Below are positions 9,950 through 21,129 of a stretch of 64,000 bases of DNA, one piece after another. This DNA comes from Cycas panzhihuaensis (taxonomy: Eukaryota; Cycadophyta). The translations under genes were made by a program, and so were the position numbers. The notes beneath the pieces were generated by a model. That model ran no database searches. It saw only the letters and a list, made by a program, of their open reading frames with translations, and was not told the origin of the DNA. Location: the NCBI GenBank assembly GCA_023213395.1, contig CM041465.1, forward strand, positions 38,261,741 to 38,325,740, written 5' to 3'. Position 1 is the stretch's first letter, and each line of letters begins with the position of its first letter.

Positions 9950-11760
9950 GTGGATGATACCCCGAAGGACTTAAATGATAACGAGAAGAAGGCAGAGGAA
10001 GGTCCCTCGGCAATTTGGGAAAATAAGATAATAAGACAACTATTTGAAGATTCACCAGACAAGGGGTCTGAACAATCATATCTAGTGGTCACACCATTAA
10101 CGGTACAAGTGCCACGAGTACTCAAACCTATTCATTTAAAAAAACCATTTCAAAATCCTTTTTGGGAGAGAGTGTTGCACCAAGCACACGAAATACATCA
10201 CCTAAAATGAAGAGTGAAAAAAAAGGAACAGAATCTTCAAAGAAATCAGAAGGAGAAAGGTCACCACCAATGGGAAGGACACTAGTGCAGTTGACAAGGA
10301 TTGACAACTCAAGGGATTTTGGAAAACTAATTTTTAATGACACATCGGATGTGGCGAAGCATGTGTACCTATTTCAAAATTTGATTGACGTGAAAAAAAT
10401 TACAGATAAGAATGAGATAAAGACAAGATTTGCTTGTACACTAAGGGGAGTACCATTGGCATGGTACAAGGAGTTGGATAAAAAGGAAACCTAGGCAAAC
10501 ATAAAGAAGTCATTTGAGAAGAGATTTCAAAAATTATGGAGCAATGAGGCTATTGAGATTGCTCTTAGGGAGATCAAACAAAGGGCAAGTGAATTAGTGT
10601 TAACCTACATCAACCAAATGAAAATAACTGCACCAATATGATCAATGAGGTAATTACAGATCACAACATCAAGAACTACTTTGTTAGAGGGTTGAATGAG
10701 AAATTAAGATCTATGATGCATGCACATCCTCTAAAATCATTTAAAAACGCTTAGGAGTTGGCATTGGACTTTGAAGTCTAGATGGATGTCCAAGCGGGAG
10801 GACATTACCCCTATTACTTAGATTACAAAATGAGATAAGGGAGATAAAACAAAATCAACATAATCGACCCCTCTGTCAAATGGGAATATTAGAGGAAGAA
10901 TCATAAATCAAAGCTTTAAGAAAGGAATTAGCAAGACTAAGAATGAAAAATAAGAAAGAAGAAGAAGAAGCTAAGAAGAAGAAAGATCAAGAATTTAAAA
11001 TTGAAAAGTGGTCACATATGTGAAGAAAGTTCACATACAACCAAAAAGTGCGAAATTAACCCAAAGAACAGCACGATGCATCAAAAAGATAAGTGCTACC
11101 ACATATGTGACATGGATAGTCAAAACACTAGGGATTGTTTCTATAACCCCAGAGGGAGAAGTTATAGAGGAGGGGGTTGGGGAAGAGGAAGCAACCCACC
11201 TTGAAACGTATACACAATAAGAAGTACGTTGGAAACCTCAAAGAAGAAGCAACTAATGGGAAGATGTTGGATTTGTTTACAATTTGGGCATTGGAAGTTA
11301 GATTGTCCAACCAAATAAGACCATGAGCATAAACCATTCGTATGCAACAATTGTGGCCCAAGTGAGCACAAGACGAAAGAATGCAAGAGAAAAGCCAAGA
11401 CAACTAATTTGATGACTATTATCCCCGAGAATAGTAAGAACGTGAAACTTCAGAATAAACAAAAACAAAAAGAAGTAGCGAGTGGAGAATATCCAAACCC
11501 TAAAGTAGAAATTAATCACTTTAAGCAAGTAAAACGAGTGTTGGAAAAATTGGCCCAGTAAGAAACTGAAACAATGTTACCAATGGGGAAACCAGAGATG
11601 AAATATGTATACGTCAGAAAAAATAAACCTCAGGAGAGAAAAACAGAAGAACCAAAGATGCAACCTCAGTTGGTTCAGGTAGAAGAATTATTCAAAGAGT
11701 TACCAATGGACGATATCCCTAGATGCTATTGCTAATGGAGAATCTGGTAAAACAATTACA
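9950..11760 (+). pseudogene. gag: G1 gag with several CCHC zinc knuckles, broken
   Basis: An acidic start (MDDTPKDLND at 9950) changes frame near 10165 into the gag core at 10162-10494 (YLFQNLIDVKKI, then RGVPLAWYKEL), the typical gypsy matrix/capsid motif. After a stop at 10492 the reading continues (KKSFEKRFQKLW). A Lys/Glu-rich stretch at 10920-11000 precedes up to four knuckle remnants at 11001-11395. The clearest are CWICLQFGHWKLDC near 11265-11306 and CNNCGPSEHKTKEC near 11343-11384. Multiple knuckles are unusual, since most gypsy Gag proteins have one or two. Stops at 10641 and later make it non-functional. Confidence 0.75.
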
Positions 11761-11904
11761 ATTAACAATCCCTTTATATCAAGTAATAGATTGGATTAAG
11801 ACCGAAATACTACAATAATAGGAAATTACAAAAAGTTTGAAAAAGATAATGCCATTCTTTGACTTGGATTCTATGGTCACAATCACAGTATTGAGGGAAA
11901 AATT
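11761..11904 (+). pseudogene. G1 pre-protease linker up to the R2 insertion point
   Basis: The last reading before R2 (MPFFDLDSMVTITVLREKF, 19 residues) joins in frame with the protease sequence after R2 once the AAATT duplication is removed. This shows that R2 inserted just upstream of the G1 protease active site. It contains one earlier stop. Confidence 0.65.
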
Positions 11905-12274
11905 TGTTGGGGTTAATGTTCATCACCCCACTCCCACCTTTCACACAGGAGTGCACACCCCACTCCCACCAATTTACATATGTGGGTGTTCACATGTGAA
12001 GGTACGTATAAGGTAAGGTTAAAGTTAATTTGAGTTAAGTTATGCAATATTTTATTATTGTTTGAATTATAGGGGTTGAGGAGTTTCCCTCCTCCCCCAA
12101 ATTATATATTTGGAGGGGTGTGCAATCCTGGTGTCTTTAGACACCACCTATATTGGAAATTTGCTATGTACTCTCTCAAAAAGTGGATTGAATACAAAGG
12201 TTTATGTATTCTTGCAACAATGTTTTGATTATGTGATTATGCTCTACCTTGTCTCCATCGTTTTTTATCCTTGA
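11905..12274 (+). repeat. R2 5' LTR
   Basis: It begins TGTTGGGGTTAATG and ends TATCCTTGA, where the 3' copy ends TTCA, so the terminal CA is mutated here. A TATA-like AATTATATATTTGG lies near 12099-12112. The duplicated phrase of two CACCCCACTCCCACC words near the start is present in both LTRs. Confidence 0.9.
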
Positions 12275-12276
12275 TC

Positions 12277-12288
12277 TGGTATCAGAGC
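12277..12288 (+). other. R2 primer-binding site (initiator-Met tRNA)
   Basis: TGGTATCAGAGC is an exact match to the plant consensus PBS and lies 2 bp after the LTR. Confidence 0.9.
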
Positions 12289-13291
12289 ATAGATTGCTGG
12301 CCTGTTGAAGTTTTTTTTGAGGAGAAAAAAGATTTATTAGCATCTGTAGCAGATCTACTCACGTCAAGCCAAATATTGGTTATATTTATCTTCTACAAAG
12401 TTTATTAGCAGCTTCTTGTATTATTTTTTATCAGAGATCTGATTATTCTTGATTTATACTTGTGAAATAACAAATATTTTTCCAGATTTGTGCAAGAGCA
12501 TAGCTACAATCAGCAAGTATTCAAGATTTCATCACTCTACGAAGTTTTTATTGACAAGTTTTATATATTTTTGTCAAATACTTGGCCATTTTTAGTGTAT
12601 TTTATCTATTTATTCAATATTTTTTTCAGATCTATGCAAGAGCACAGCTGCAATCAACAAATATTCAAGATTTATCACTCTACAAAGTATTATCAACAAG
12701 ATCTACATATTTTTTTAAATATTTGACCTATATTTTCTCCAGATCTATGCAATATTTTCTCCAGGTCTGCATATTTTATTAAATATTTGACCATTTCTAG
12801 TGTATTTTGTCTATTTATTCAATATTTTCTCTAGATCTATGCAATAGTTTCTTCAGATCTGCATATTTTGTTAAGTATTTGACCATTTTTAATATATTTG
12901 GTCCATTTATTCAATATTTTTTCTCAGATCTGTGCAATATTCGGTGCATATTCAGCCTAACAAGCTTTATGGAGAAGTTATACTACAGCCGATCTGTCTA
13001 CTAGAGAAATCTGTTCGAAGTTTCGACTATTGTGGAAGAAGTTCTCATGCTCTGAAGTCATTCTTCTTCAAACCTATTACAGCTGCATTACCAGGTTCTT
13101 ATTGATATTTCATTGATTTATTATAGTTTTACATTGAGATATTGGTATATAGTATTGATTTGATTATATATATGCTTGCATTACTGTGTTTAATCTTCAT
13201 TTTTTCTTTAGACCGTGCTCTTTCGTTTGATATTCTATGAGCTACAGTCTCCGGAACGCCAGATCTCTAGTTCAAAACCACTTCAATATAT
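12289..13291 (+). other. R2 leader with internal repeats
   Basis: This is AT-rich noncoding leader. Between about 12430 and 12960 a phrase of roughly 120-170 bp recurs with variation, built on CAGATCTGTGCAA, CAAGATTTATCACTCTAC, TCAACAAG and ATTTGACCATTTTTAGTGTATTT. This looks like tandem duplication of leader units. The small ORFs here (12490-12782) are by-products of the repeats. Confidence 0.6.
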
Positions 13292-13512
13292 TTACAAGAT
13301 TTGGAATCGTCCATTGTCTTTGATTTTTGATCTGATATTTATATCTCTATATATATCTCTATACATATTTGTGTAAATCGGCCTTGCAATCTTGAAGTGA
13401 CTCTGGAAATCAATATCTATGATCAGGCGTTCAACAAATCCACCATCATCTCCTTCTAGAATAACATTCACGTACTCATATTCACTTCCACTCAAGCCTT
13501 GATTTTTTTTTC
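13292..13512 (-). pseudogene. Captured host-gene fragment, DUF506 (PDDEXK-like) family, antisense in R2
   Basis: The minus strand from 13495 reads GSEYEYVNVILEG, then ERLIIDIDFQSHFKIARP at about 13405-13358. This matches the signature of plant DUF506 proteins, where a YEYVDV-type strand is followed by a conserved DxDFRSxFEIARPT block. The DUF506 role is poorly known; a PDDEXK nuclease-like fold has been proposed. Only this block is present. After IARP the sequence becomes AT-rich and repetitive, like an intron. It opposes the element's own transcription and has no promoter of its own, which suggests capture by the retroelement. No retrotransposon protein is known to me with this motif. Confidence 0.6.
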
Positions 13513-14395
13513 GGCCTCCTGTCGCTAAGAAGGCCCAAATTTCTTTCCATCATTACGGGTTTTAATACCCTTCCAACCCACTTCATACTGAATGCTATCC
13601 GCCTTATCATTGTTTGCTGGAACACTTTCAAAATCTTGCAACGGTGTGGTGAGTCTCCCTGTTTACCTGCGACTTCTTCACCTACCAAAAAGCAGGCCTT
13701 GATGCTCCTTGACGAATAGTCAAATGCTGTACTTTCTCATCTTGACCTCTATGTGTCTCATGAGCTGATTGTGAAATATTTTGAATAAAGTTTCCTTCTT
13801 GAACCTATCGTGGGTGCTGCTGTGAATTCCCATCTTGACGATGACGAGCATGCTCTGAGCTTGCATATTTCATTTGCCCAACTTGCTCTAGCGAGTAGCT
13901 ACCTGGTATCGCCTGTGATGGTTTCTCAAAAACATCTTCGAGCGATTTCTTCAGGGTTGTCAACTGTTGTGGATTCCTCTCTTGTTTTTGTATTTGTGAA
14001 TCTTTAATTGAAACTTGATGCTGTGAAGAATAAAAAACCTCAGATTTAATCTCAGATTTGGCAGGCTCTATAGCAGTCCTATTCTTCTGTTCCCTAATTT
14101 CATTGGCTTGTTGCTACTCCCCGGGAAGAGATTTAATTTCAGGCGGTCCCTGTGTTTTGTCAACCTTCACTATTTTTGCAATGTTAGTTTGACCTGATAT
14201 GTCGGTTGTCTCATTTACTTGAGCTATTTTCCCAGGTTCCTGGGCATGTTTAGCTTGCAATAGTGGAGTATTTGATGTTTCCTCTGAAACGGTATCTTCC
14301 AAGAGCGACGACGGCGTCTGTGTACTCATTCGGCGGTGGCGTATCAACGGATCGCTGCGCAGGTCCGCGCGTAGGTCCGACGGCGGCGCCTTTCA
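13513..14395 (-). pseudogene. Antisense coding-like segment in R2, function unknown (probably part of the captured gene)
   Basis: From 14347 downward the minus strand stays readable in one frame for over 200 codons with only about three stops (near 14115, 13808 and 13692). It encodes a hydrophilic, Gln/Ser/Glu-rich protein with no transmembrane part. Toward 13690-13520 other frames become readable (VPANNDKADSIQYEVGWKG), suggesting frameshifts. The upstream edge at 14320-14393 is strikingly GC-rich (cggcggtggcg, then gacggcggcgcc) against AT-rich surroundings, as at a host-gene start. I do not recognise the protein, and it may or may not belong to the same gene as the DUF506 block. Confidence 0.45.
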
Positions 14396-16300
14396 TTTTT
14401 ATTCAAATATTTCTTTTTATTTTTTATTATAAAGTTTTAAAAAAATCAAATTATATTGTATATAGTTTGAAATCTAGGGTTTAAAAGATCCTAGCCCCTT
14501 TCGACCTTAGCCCCTAGTCCCGTCACGTTGACGTGACCTCTTTTGTTATCTAATTAAAAAGGGGCTCTTTAAATTTTATAAAATTTTTATTTTATTTTAT
14601 TTTATTTTATTTTTTTCATTAAAACATAAGGTACCTGGCTAATTTTTGCTATATCTCTTGACTAGATTATCGATTTCTGACGAAACCTGTCCAGTTGAGT
14701 CCAAAATTTTCTGAGGTATAATTTTGACTGGTCATTTGCCATATTTGGAGCTAATTTGACCTGTTTTCAATCAGTTTAAAGTCAATTATTTATTTTCAAA
14801 GCATTTTTTAATTATTTTCATAAAATCTCTTTTTTTATCAGATTATATTTTATCACCGAAAGATTATTTTTTACCCGGATCTACTCTGCAGCAATCTATT
14901 TTTAGCAAACTTCATCACCATATATTCATTTTATTTTTTAGCATTTGTTTTAATTATTATTTTAATCGATGGAAGTGACACTTTAGTGTTTTTTACCATA
15001 TCTACATAAAAAATACCACTTACATTTTCAACTATATCTCCTCAACCGGAAATCAGATTTCAAAATTGTAAGATTCAATTGAATCCTGATTCAGAGCACT
15101 ACTGCCTGAGGGTGTTTTTTGCTTAATTTGACTCAATATCTTGCAAGTTTGAGCAGGTCAAAGTTGACCTTGTTTTACTACCTATCTTTTTAACCTTGGC
15201 AGGACACTGTTTACAATTTCTTTAATATCTTAAGCTTCATAGCTCATAATTGAGTACCGTCTGATTTTGGTGAAAGATTTTTTTAGAGATCTATAGTTTT
15301 AAGTTATTTTTATTGCATTTTGAGTCTATTTTGCAGGTGCTCTAAGCCATCAAAGTTGAGGAACTTGTTTTCAAAATGGTCAGTTTCGTTGACTAGATAT
15401 TTCATTGATCTTCAAATTGGTGTAATTTCACCTTATTTTGACATTGTTTAGTACAACTTTGAAGCTGCTCAATTTGAGCATTCAAGATATCTGAATAAGC
15501 TTGTCTTCTAAACTTTTCTTTTAAGGAGTTCTTTATTTCATTTCTTATTGATCACTTATAATACATGTTTAAAGTTTTCATTTGACTTTCATATAGCCAC
15601 TTTTAAAGTTGATTTGTAGCAGAAATTGATCATATACATTTAAAGCAAGTGATAAGCCAAGTGGTTCTGCAACTTAAATGGGTACAATTCGTTTTTTGTT
15701 GAAAGTTTCTTCTTCATCTTTTATCTTTCTAAAGTGAAAATATACATATATATTTCAATTTTTCAGTATTATATATTTGCTTCAAGACAAAAAGATTTCT
15801 TGCATTACAAAAAGAAAGTCATTTTCTTGCTCAAATTTGTCGTTATTTATTTGAAAGATCAAAAGTTTAAGGATTCTTTATTTTTTCATCATCAAAAGTC
15901 TTATTTCAGATTTGCATAGTAAAAAAGATCTTAGTTACATGCAAAATTTGCTCTTATATTCATTATATTTCAAAGTATATCTGAAAGGCATATTTCAAAA
16001 TTTATTCTAAAGGCACACACTTATTGAAAGCATTTCATCCATTTATCATTATTGAAAATTTTATTTCTTTATTGCACTTATAAAAGTTGCATCTAGTTGA
16101 TTTACTTTCTAAAGGCATCTTTCATTTTTCAAAGGCATTGTGATTACTTGCATAGTTCTTTCAAAGAGTATATTTGAAATTATATAAGTTTATTGATTTA
16201 TTGAGTTCCTTGATTCCTTCTAAAGGCACATATCTTGTTGACAAATACAAAAGTTCACTTGGTAAAAATATAATTTTTATGTACTAAAGTTTTCTATTGA
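14396..16300 (+). other. R2 AT-rich spacer/leader, no gene
   Basis: This is 1.9 kb of AT-rich sequence without credible ORFs. A pentanucleotide run of TTTTA units lies at about 14585-14612. Words such as AAGTTGACC and TTTGAGCAGG recur. Around 16000-16230 the word CTAAAGGCA(CAC/TATT) recurs about five times. It is probably leader preceding the gag remnant. Confidence 0.5.
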
Positions 16301-16876
16301 AATGGAAATCAATCTTAATAAGATACAATTCCCTATATTTGATGGCCATAATTTTTCACAATGGCATAAAACAATGTAAAATTATTTTATTACACATAAT
16401 CTTTGGAGTTACTTACAAGATGAATATAATCTTAATATTAAAGAAAACTTTAAAAAAGACAATGAAGTCTTAGGAATATTATTTTGCACTATAGATGATA
16501 ACGTATTATCTAAAGTTTGTGAACTGACAACTTCCAAATCTGTATGGGGCATCTTAGTTACTACTTATGGGGGAGATACCCTCAATGTAAATGAATTTAA
16601 CATTAATATTGTTGAGCATGTGAGATAGGTGCGAGAGCAAGTGGATTATGATAAAAAGACCAAGGAGAAAAATTCAAGTCAAATGCATGATCATCTTGTT
16701 GCACAAGAAGCTGATTCTCCATTTAAGGGGGAAAAATCTGATGATGTGATAGTTATTCACAACACAAAGATTTTAGAAGACAAAGTTAAAGTGCTAAGAG
16801 ACAAAGTCAAAGTTCCAGAAGATAAAGTTAGAGTTGCAGCCATTCACCTTCATTCAATTCAAGGTACATTTACTTA
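16301..16876 (+). pseudogene. gag: R2 gag remnant (UBN2/DUF4219-type copia gag)
   Basis: The reading from ATG 16301 begins MEINLNKIQFPIFDGHNFSQ, the typical start of copia-type gag (KFDGxNYxxW). It continues NLWSYLQDEY, then DDNVLSKVCELTTSKSVWGI near 16500-16550. In-frame stops at about 16376 and 16626 break it. The downstream part (16629-16876) is Lys/Asp/Glu-rich with a VKVLRDKVKVPEDKVRV repeat and has no zinc knuckle. No pol follows. Confidence 0.8.
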
Positions 16877-17044
16877 GAAATTTTTTGAACCACTCAATGG
16901 TAAAATGACACATATTGCTAAAATGATGAGGCGAGTTAGTAGTGATCAAGCTAAAAGATAGATTTTCAAAGTTTTTTTCAAGTTCAAGTTTCACAAGTTT
17001 AAAGAGAAGACAAAGTTGTTCATCATGACCATTAAGGGGGAGAA

Positions 17045-17414
17045 TGTTGGGGTTAATGTTCATCACCCAACTCCCACCTTTCACATAGGAGTGCACACCC
17101 CACTCTCACCAATTTACACATATAGGTGCTCACATGTGAAGGTAAGTATAAGGTAAGGTTAAAGTTAATTTGAGTTAAGTTATGTAATATTTTATTATTG
17201 TTTGAATTCTAGGGATTGAGGAGTTTCCCTCCTTCCCCAAATTATATATTTGGAGGGGTGTGCAACCCTGGTGTCTTTAGACACCGCCTATATTGAAAAT
17301 TTGCTATGTACTCTCTCAAAAAATGGATTGAATACAAAGGCTTATGTGTTCTTGCAATAATGTTTTTATTATGTGATTACGCTCTACCCTGTCTCCACCG
17401 TTTTTTATCCTTCA
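17045..17414 (+). repeat. R2 3' LTR with polypurine tract
   Basis: TGTTGGGGTTAATG starts directly after the tract AAGGGGGAGAA at about 17033-17044. The LTR ends TTCA at 17414, next to the AAATT duplication. A minus-strand ORF at 16854-17096 overlaps the start and is not considered real. Confidence 0.9.
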
Positions 17415-18753
17415 AAATTTTCAAAGGTGATTGTGGACGGGGGAGCAGTGGTGAACATCTTGCCCACCACAACATGGCAAAAGTTCTAAGTTGGAGGCTG
17501 CGACCTACTCGTTAAAGTTAGCAAATGAACTATTAGTAAAACTAGTTGGAAAATTGGCAAACATAAAAGTGGACGTGGCAAGAATAGCAGTCAAAATTGA
17601 TTTTACCATTATGGAAACGAAGAAAGGGCCAATACCCTATCCAACCTTGTTATGTCGCCCATGGTTGTATAAAACCCAATGTCTCCAACGTTGGAGGGAT
17701 GTAACCTTTACATTATCAGATGGAGGAAGTGAAGTGGTCCTCCCAATGTTGGGGAAGAATTTCATTGAGCTAATACCAGATAATGCATCCAATACAACCA
17801 TCGCAAGTGAAGAAACAACACCCTCTTTTGATGAAGGCAATTTGTATCATACAACAAAAGAACTAACCAAGCTGATAAATTCTCAAGAGACAGAACCCAC
17901 CTACTTTGGGGAAATCTACAACTCTTCTAATGACGAGAACGAGGCAAAGTTTGTGGATTACTGGCTGCAGAATGCATATGAAGTCAACCCTTCATCCTAT
18001 AGGTGTAATTTACTTTCCAAAAATGTAATTGATGATATTGATATTAATTTTAAATCTTTTGATTATATGAGTATTAACGATAGCATAGGAAGTAGTATAA
18101 AGAATGATGATAGTATAACCCCAACCCTAGACCTAAATCCTCATACCCTTAACATAGATCTTTACCCTAGTTTACTTTCTAATAAATCTATATTATCTAA
18201 TATTAACCCTAACCCTAACCCCTCCTCTACCTTAGGTGTGGGTCCTAAGGTAGACTGCCCATCCCCATCCCTATTTCAACCTGAGGGAGGAGATAACAAT
18301 CCATCCTCATCTTCTTTAGAGGTACACCCACCTAGTGGTAGGTCCTTTTCAATTATTGGTGCCAAATCAGAGGAAGAAGAAAAGGAACCGGTGGAATGTA
18401 TCCCTAGAGACTCAGGTTTAGGAAATAAAATTACCATCCCTGAGGAAAAGAATCATGAAACCTACATTGGAGATTATGTAAAACCTTTTTATGGAGACCA
18501 GTTATACGGAACTACCCACCTGATACATTGTATAGAATATTGGTTGGAAGAGGAAATCTTAAATAAAATTCAATGGGAATCATATTTGGTACTAACATTA
18601 CAAGAGACTGTGTGGTATTGGTACTTAGTCCACCAAGCCACCTTCAAAAATTGGAAGGAATTGCAAACTACCTTTAGAGCTCGATTTGACCCTCCCAAGC
18701 AATCAAATATCCCATTATTTTATGTAGGAGATTGCCCAATTAAACACATTTAG
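17415..18753 (+). pseudogene. G1 protease followed by a 420-codon open linker with a gag-like C-terminal segment
   Basis: VIVDGGAVVNILP at about 17428-17466 is the retropepsin active site, with DSG altered to DGG. A frame change at about 17490 leads to an unusually long open stretch (17491-18753). Its first 100 residues complete the protease (IPYPTLLCRPWL). A Ser/Asn/Pro-rich acidic linker follows, including an Asn-Pro run. The last 80 residues (TVWYWYLVHQATFKNWKEL, then ARFDPP) resemble the tail of a retrotransposon Gag domain, which is out of place after protease. It ends at a stop before 18756. Confidence 0.6.
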
Positions 18754-18767
18754 AGATGTAAGTAGGA

Positions 18768-19418
18768 GTGGATATTTTTAAGCTTGCCTATGAAGACTTT
18801 AAAAACTGGTTTCTGGGGAAAGAACAAAACTTGGATATAACATGGGGTAGCCTTAAAAAATCCTTCATAAAAACATTGTCGCATACATCGAACAATAGAA
18901 AAATTGACAAAATACTCAAGTCAATCAGAAAAGTAAGTATGGGCTTAGAACATAAAACTATATCATCAGTACGTAGGAAGGAGAGGGACGAATCAAAGGA
19001 TGAAGAGGAAGAAAACCACAACTACCCCACGGAATTTATAGAAGTTAACTATGGTGAAAGAGAAATTGAAAACACCCCAACCCATTGTGTGGAAAATAAA
19101 AAGGGTATTGAAGTAACAAAAGTGAAAACAAACGAAATCAACATAGGAAGCAAGGAAGATCCAAAACACAGAAGAATATGGAATTACAAGGATGACCAAA
19201 CTGTGGCATAAGCCGAGAAACTATTTGAAGAATTTCGCGATGTTTTTGCATGGTCTTACAAGGATCTTAAAGGAATTCCCCTATAAATCAGAATGCATCA
19301 CATTGACCTCATCGAAGGAGCTAAACCAATGAAGCAAATATCTTATCGTATGAATCCAAAATACAAAGAGAAGGTAAAAGCAGAATTGGACAAAATGTTG
19401 GACGCCGAATATATCTAC
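18768..19418 (+). pseudogene. G1 linker and start of reverse transcriptase, up to the C2 insertion
   Basis: 18768-19211 is open and Lys/Glu-rich (DESKDEEEENHNYP). After the stop, another frame reads LFEEFRDVFAWSYKDLKGIP, a classic gypsy pre-RT motif at about 19216-19280, then KAELDKMLDAEYIY at about 19375-19417. RT is cut there by C2 and resumes at 28073. Confidence 0.75.
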
Positions 19419-19642
19419 AGTAAAGATTCAAAATAATGGAGGAGATCTTTCACTCTCACTCTCTTATGTTTATTCATTGAAACTTTGTCTATATATACAG
19501 TTATGAAAAAAGTACTAACGGCAACCGCTCAACAGGATGATGCCACTTGTCACTTTGAGAGAGAAAAGGGGAGAGATATAAGACCCTTATAAAATATTTC
19601 AATCATGTACTATAGCCCTAGATAAGACATTACCTTTTTACA
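19419..19642 (-). repeat. C2 3' LTR
   Basis: On the minus strand it starts TGTAAAAAGGTAATG after the polypurine tract AAGAAGGGG (19643-19651) and ends CTTTACT at 19419. The canonical CA end is not present in either copy. A TATATATA box lies near 19490-19497. Confidence 0.85.
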
Positions 19643-19813
19643 CCCCTTCTTAATGTTTTATCTGTTTTAATCTCAATAGATTTCTGAAGACAATGAATTT
19701 TTCTCTACCAAGAGATTTGGTAAGAACATCAACAGTTTGATTTCCTGAAGTATAGTGTTGAAGCTCGATTTCTCTGTTCTATACTTTTTCTCTGATGAAA
19801 TAATGATGTACCT

Positions 19814-20207
19814 CTATGTGTTTTGTTCTAGCATGCAGTACTGGATTTTTGTCATTTTCATTGTACATTGATTATCACAGACTATTTGAGTGGGCATAGT
19901 TCGCTCTTCTTCTAGATCCTTCACGAGTTGTCTGATCCATACCCCTTCGCATGCTGCATTAACTGCTGACTTGTATGCTGCTTCTGTTGAAGATAATGCA
20001 ACAGTGTGTTGTTTTTTACTGCTCCAAGAGATCAATGATTTTCCCAAGAAGAAACAATATTCTGATGTTGATTTTCTATTTGTTCTATCTCCAGCCCAAC
20101 CAGAGTCGCAGAAGCCAGTCAACTGTATATTGTTTTCCTTGTCATATCTTAAACCAAGATTCATGGTTCCTTTTAGATATCATAAAATTCTCTTTGCAAC
20201 ATTCTAA
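19814..20207 (-). pseudogene. C2 RNase H
   Basis: FCDSGWAGDRTNRKSTSEYC at about 20110-20050 carries the first catalytic Asp region, and ALSSTEAAYKSAVNAACEGV at about 20000-19940 the second. VCDNQCTMKMTKIQYCMLEQ then runs into a frame break at about 19815. The normal continuation (RTKHIEVH) is seen out of frame just downstream. Only one clear break separates this from an intact domain. Confidence 0.85.
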
Positions 20208-21129
20208 TGAGGAATTTTGGGACTCTCCCTGAACCTGGAGATTACACCAACAACATATGAAATGTCAGGGCATGTGGCTGTGAGATAAATTAGGCTTCCA
20301 ACCAATTGTCTGTACAGCGTTGCATCAACAGGATGTGCTTCTTGTTCTACATTCAATACTAACCCGGTTTCCATTGGTGTGCTAACACTATTGCGGTTTT
20401 CCATTTTAAACTTGCTTAACAAGTTTTTTACATATCTAGTCTGTGAAAGAGTAGTAAAATGATCTTTCTATTCTATTTGTATTCCAAGGTAGTAATGCAG
20501 CATTCCTAGATCTGTTATTTCAAAGACTTTCTCAAACTTATTTTTAATGAATGTTATTGAATTTTATCATCTCCAATAATCAACATGTCATCTACATATA
20601 CCACTATGATAGAGGTCAAATCTTGATTGCATTTTACATAGAGACTATGATATGATTCGCATCGATGGAAGCCATTTTGAGTTAGATATGAGTCCAATTT
20701 AGCATACCAAGGTCTTGGTGCTTGCTTGAGTCCATACAACACCTTTCTTAATTTATAGACCATATTTTCTTGACCTGATTTTATGTATCCTTCTGGCTAA
20801 TACATGTACACTTCTTCTTGCAGATCTCCATTTAAGAATGCACTTTTAACGTCCATTTGATAAATCTTCCAACCTTTTTGGCCAACAAGAGTAATTGCCG
20901 TTCTTACTGTATTTAACTTGGCTACTGATGAGAATGTTTCTTCATAGTCGATTCCAGCTGTTTGTGTGTAGCCTTTTGCTACCAGTCTTGCCTTGTATTT
21001 CTCAACTTCTTCGTTTGTTTTTTCCTTTATTTTGTATACCCATTTGCAATTTACAATGGGTTTATCTTTAGGGGCTGAGACCAGATCCCATGTTTTATTT
21101 CTATGTATGGCTTCAATCTCTGTGTCCAT
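20204..21129 (-). pseudogene. C2 reverse transcriptase
   Basis: The minus-strand pieces are: 21129-20797 (NKTWDLVSAPKDKPIVNCKW, then [14 protein letters not shown]), 20763-20554 ([33 protein letters not shown]) and 20422-20204 (MENRNSVSTPMETGLVLNVE, LVGSLIYLTATCPDISYVVG). The YVDD catalytic motif near 20605-20594 is intact. Single stops or shifts near 20797 and 20550, and another near 20430-20500, separate the pieces. The first part is tandemly duplicated upstream. Confidence 0.85.

Larger units (their letters stand above)
11905..17414 (+). mobile_element. R2: non-autonomous gag-only LTR retrotransposon inserted in G1
   Basis: Both LTRs (11905-12274 and 17045-17414) are 370 bp, with about two dozen differences by eye. 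They are flanked by a perfect AAATT duplication (11900-11904 and 17415-17419). The PBS at 12277-12288 is initiator-Met type and a polypurine tract precedes the 3' LTR. Inside is a copia-type gag remnant but no protease, integrase or RT, so it must have moved using enzymes from elsewhere. An antisense fragment with host-gene character lies at 13292-14395. Confidence 0.9.

Noticed and set aside
14320-14395. CpG-island-like promoter
   Set aside because: Only about 75 bp is GC-rich, and it fits the start region of the captured fragment; no independent promoter evidence.
18196-18222. Telomere-like CCCTAA units
   Set aside because: Only about three tandem six-base units (not the plant seven-base repeat) inside an open reading frame encoding Asn-Pro pairs; not an interstitial telomere.
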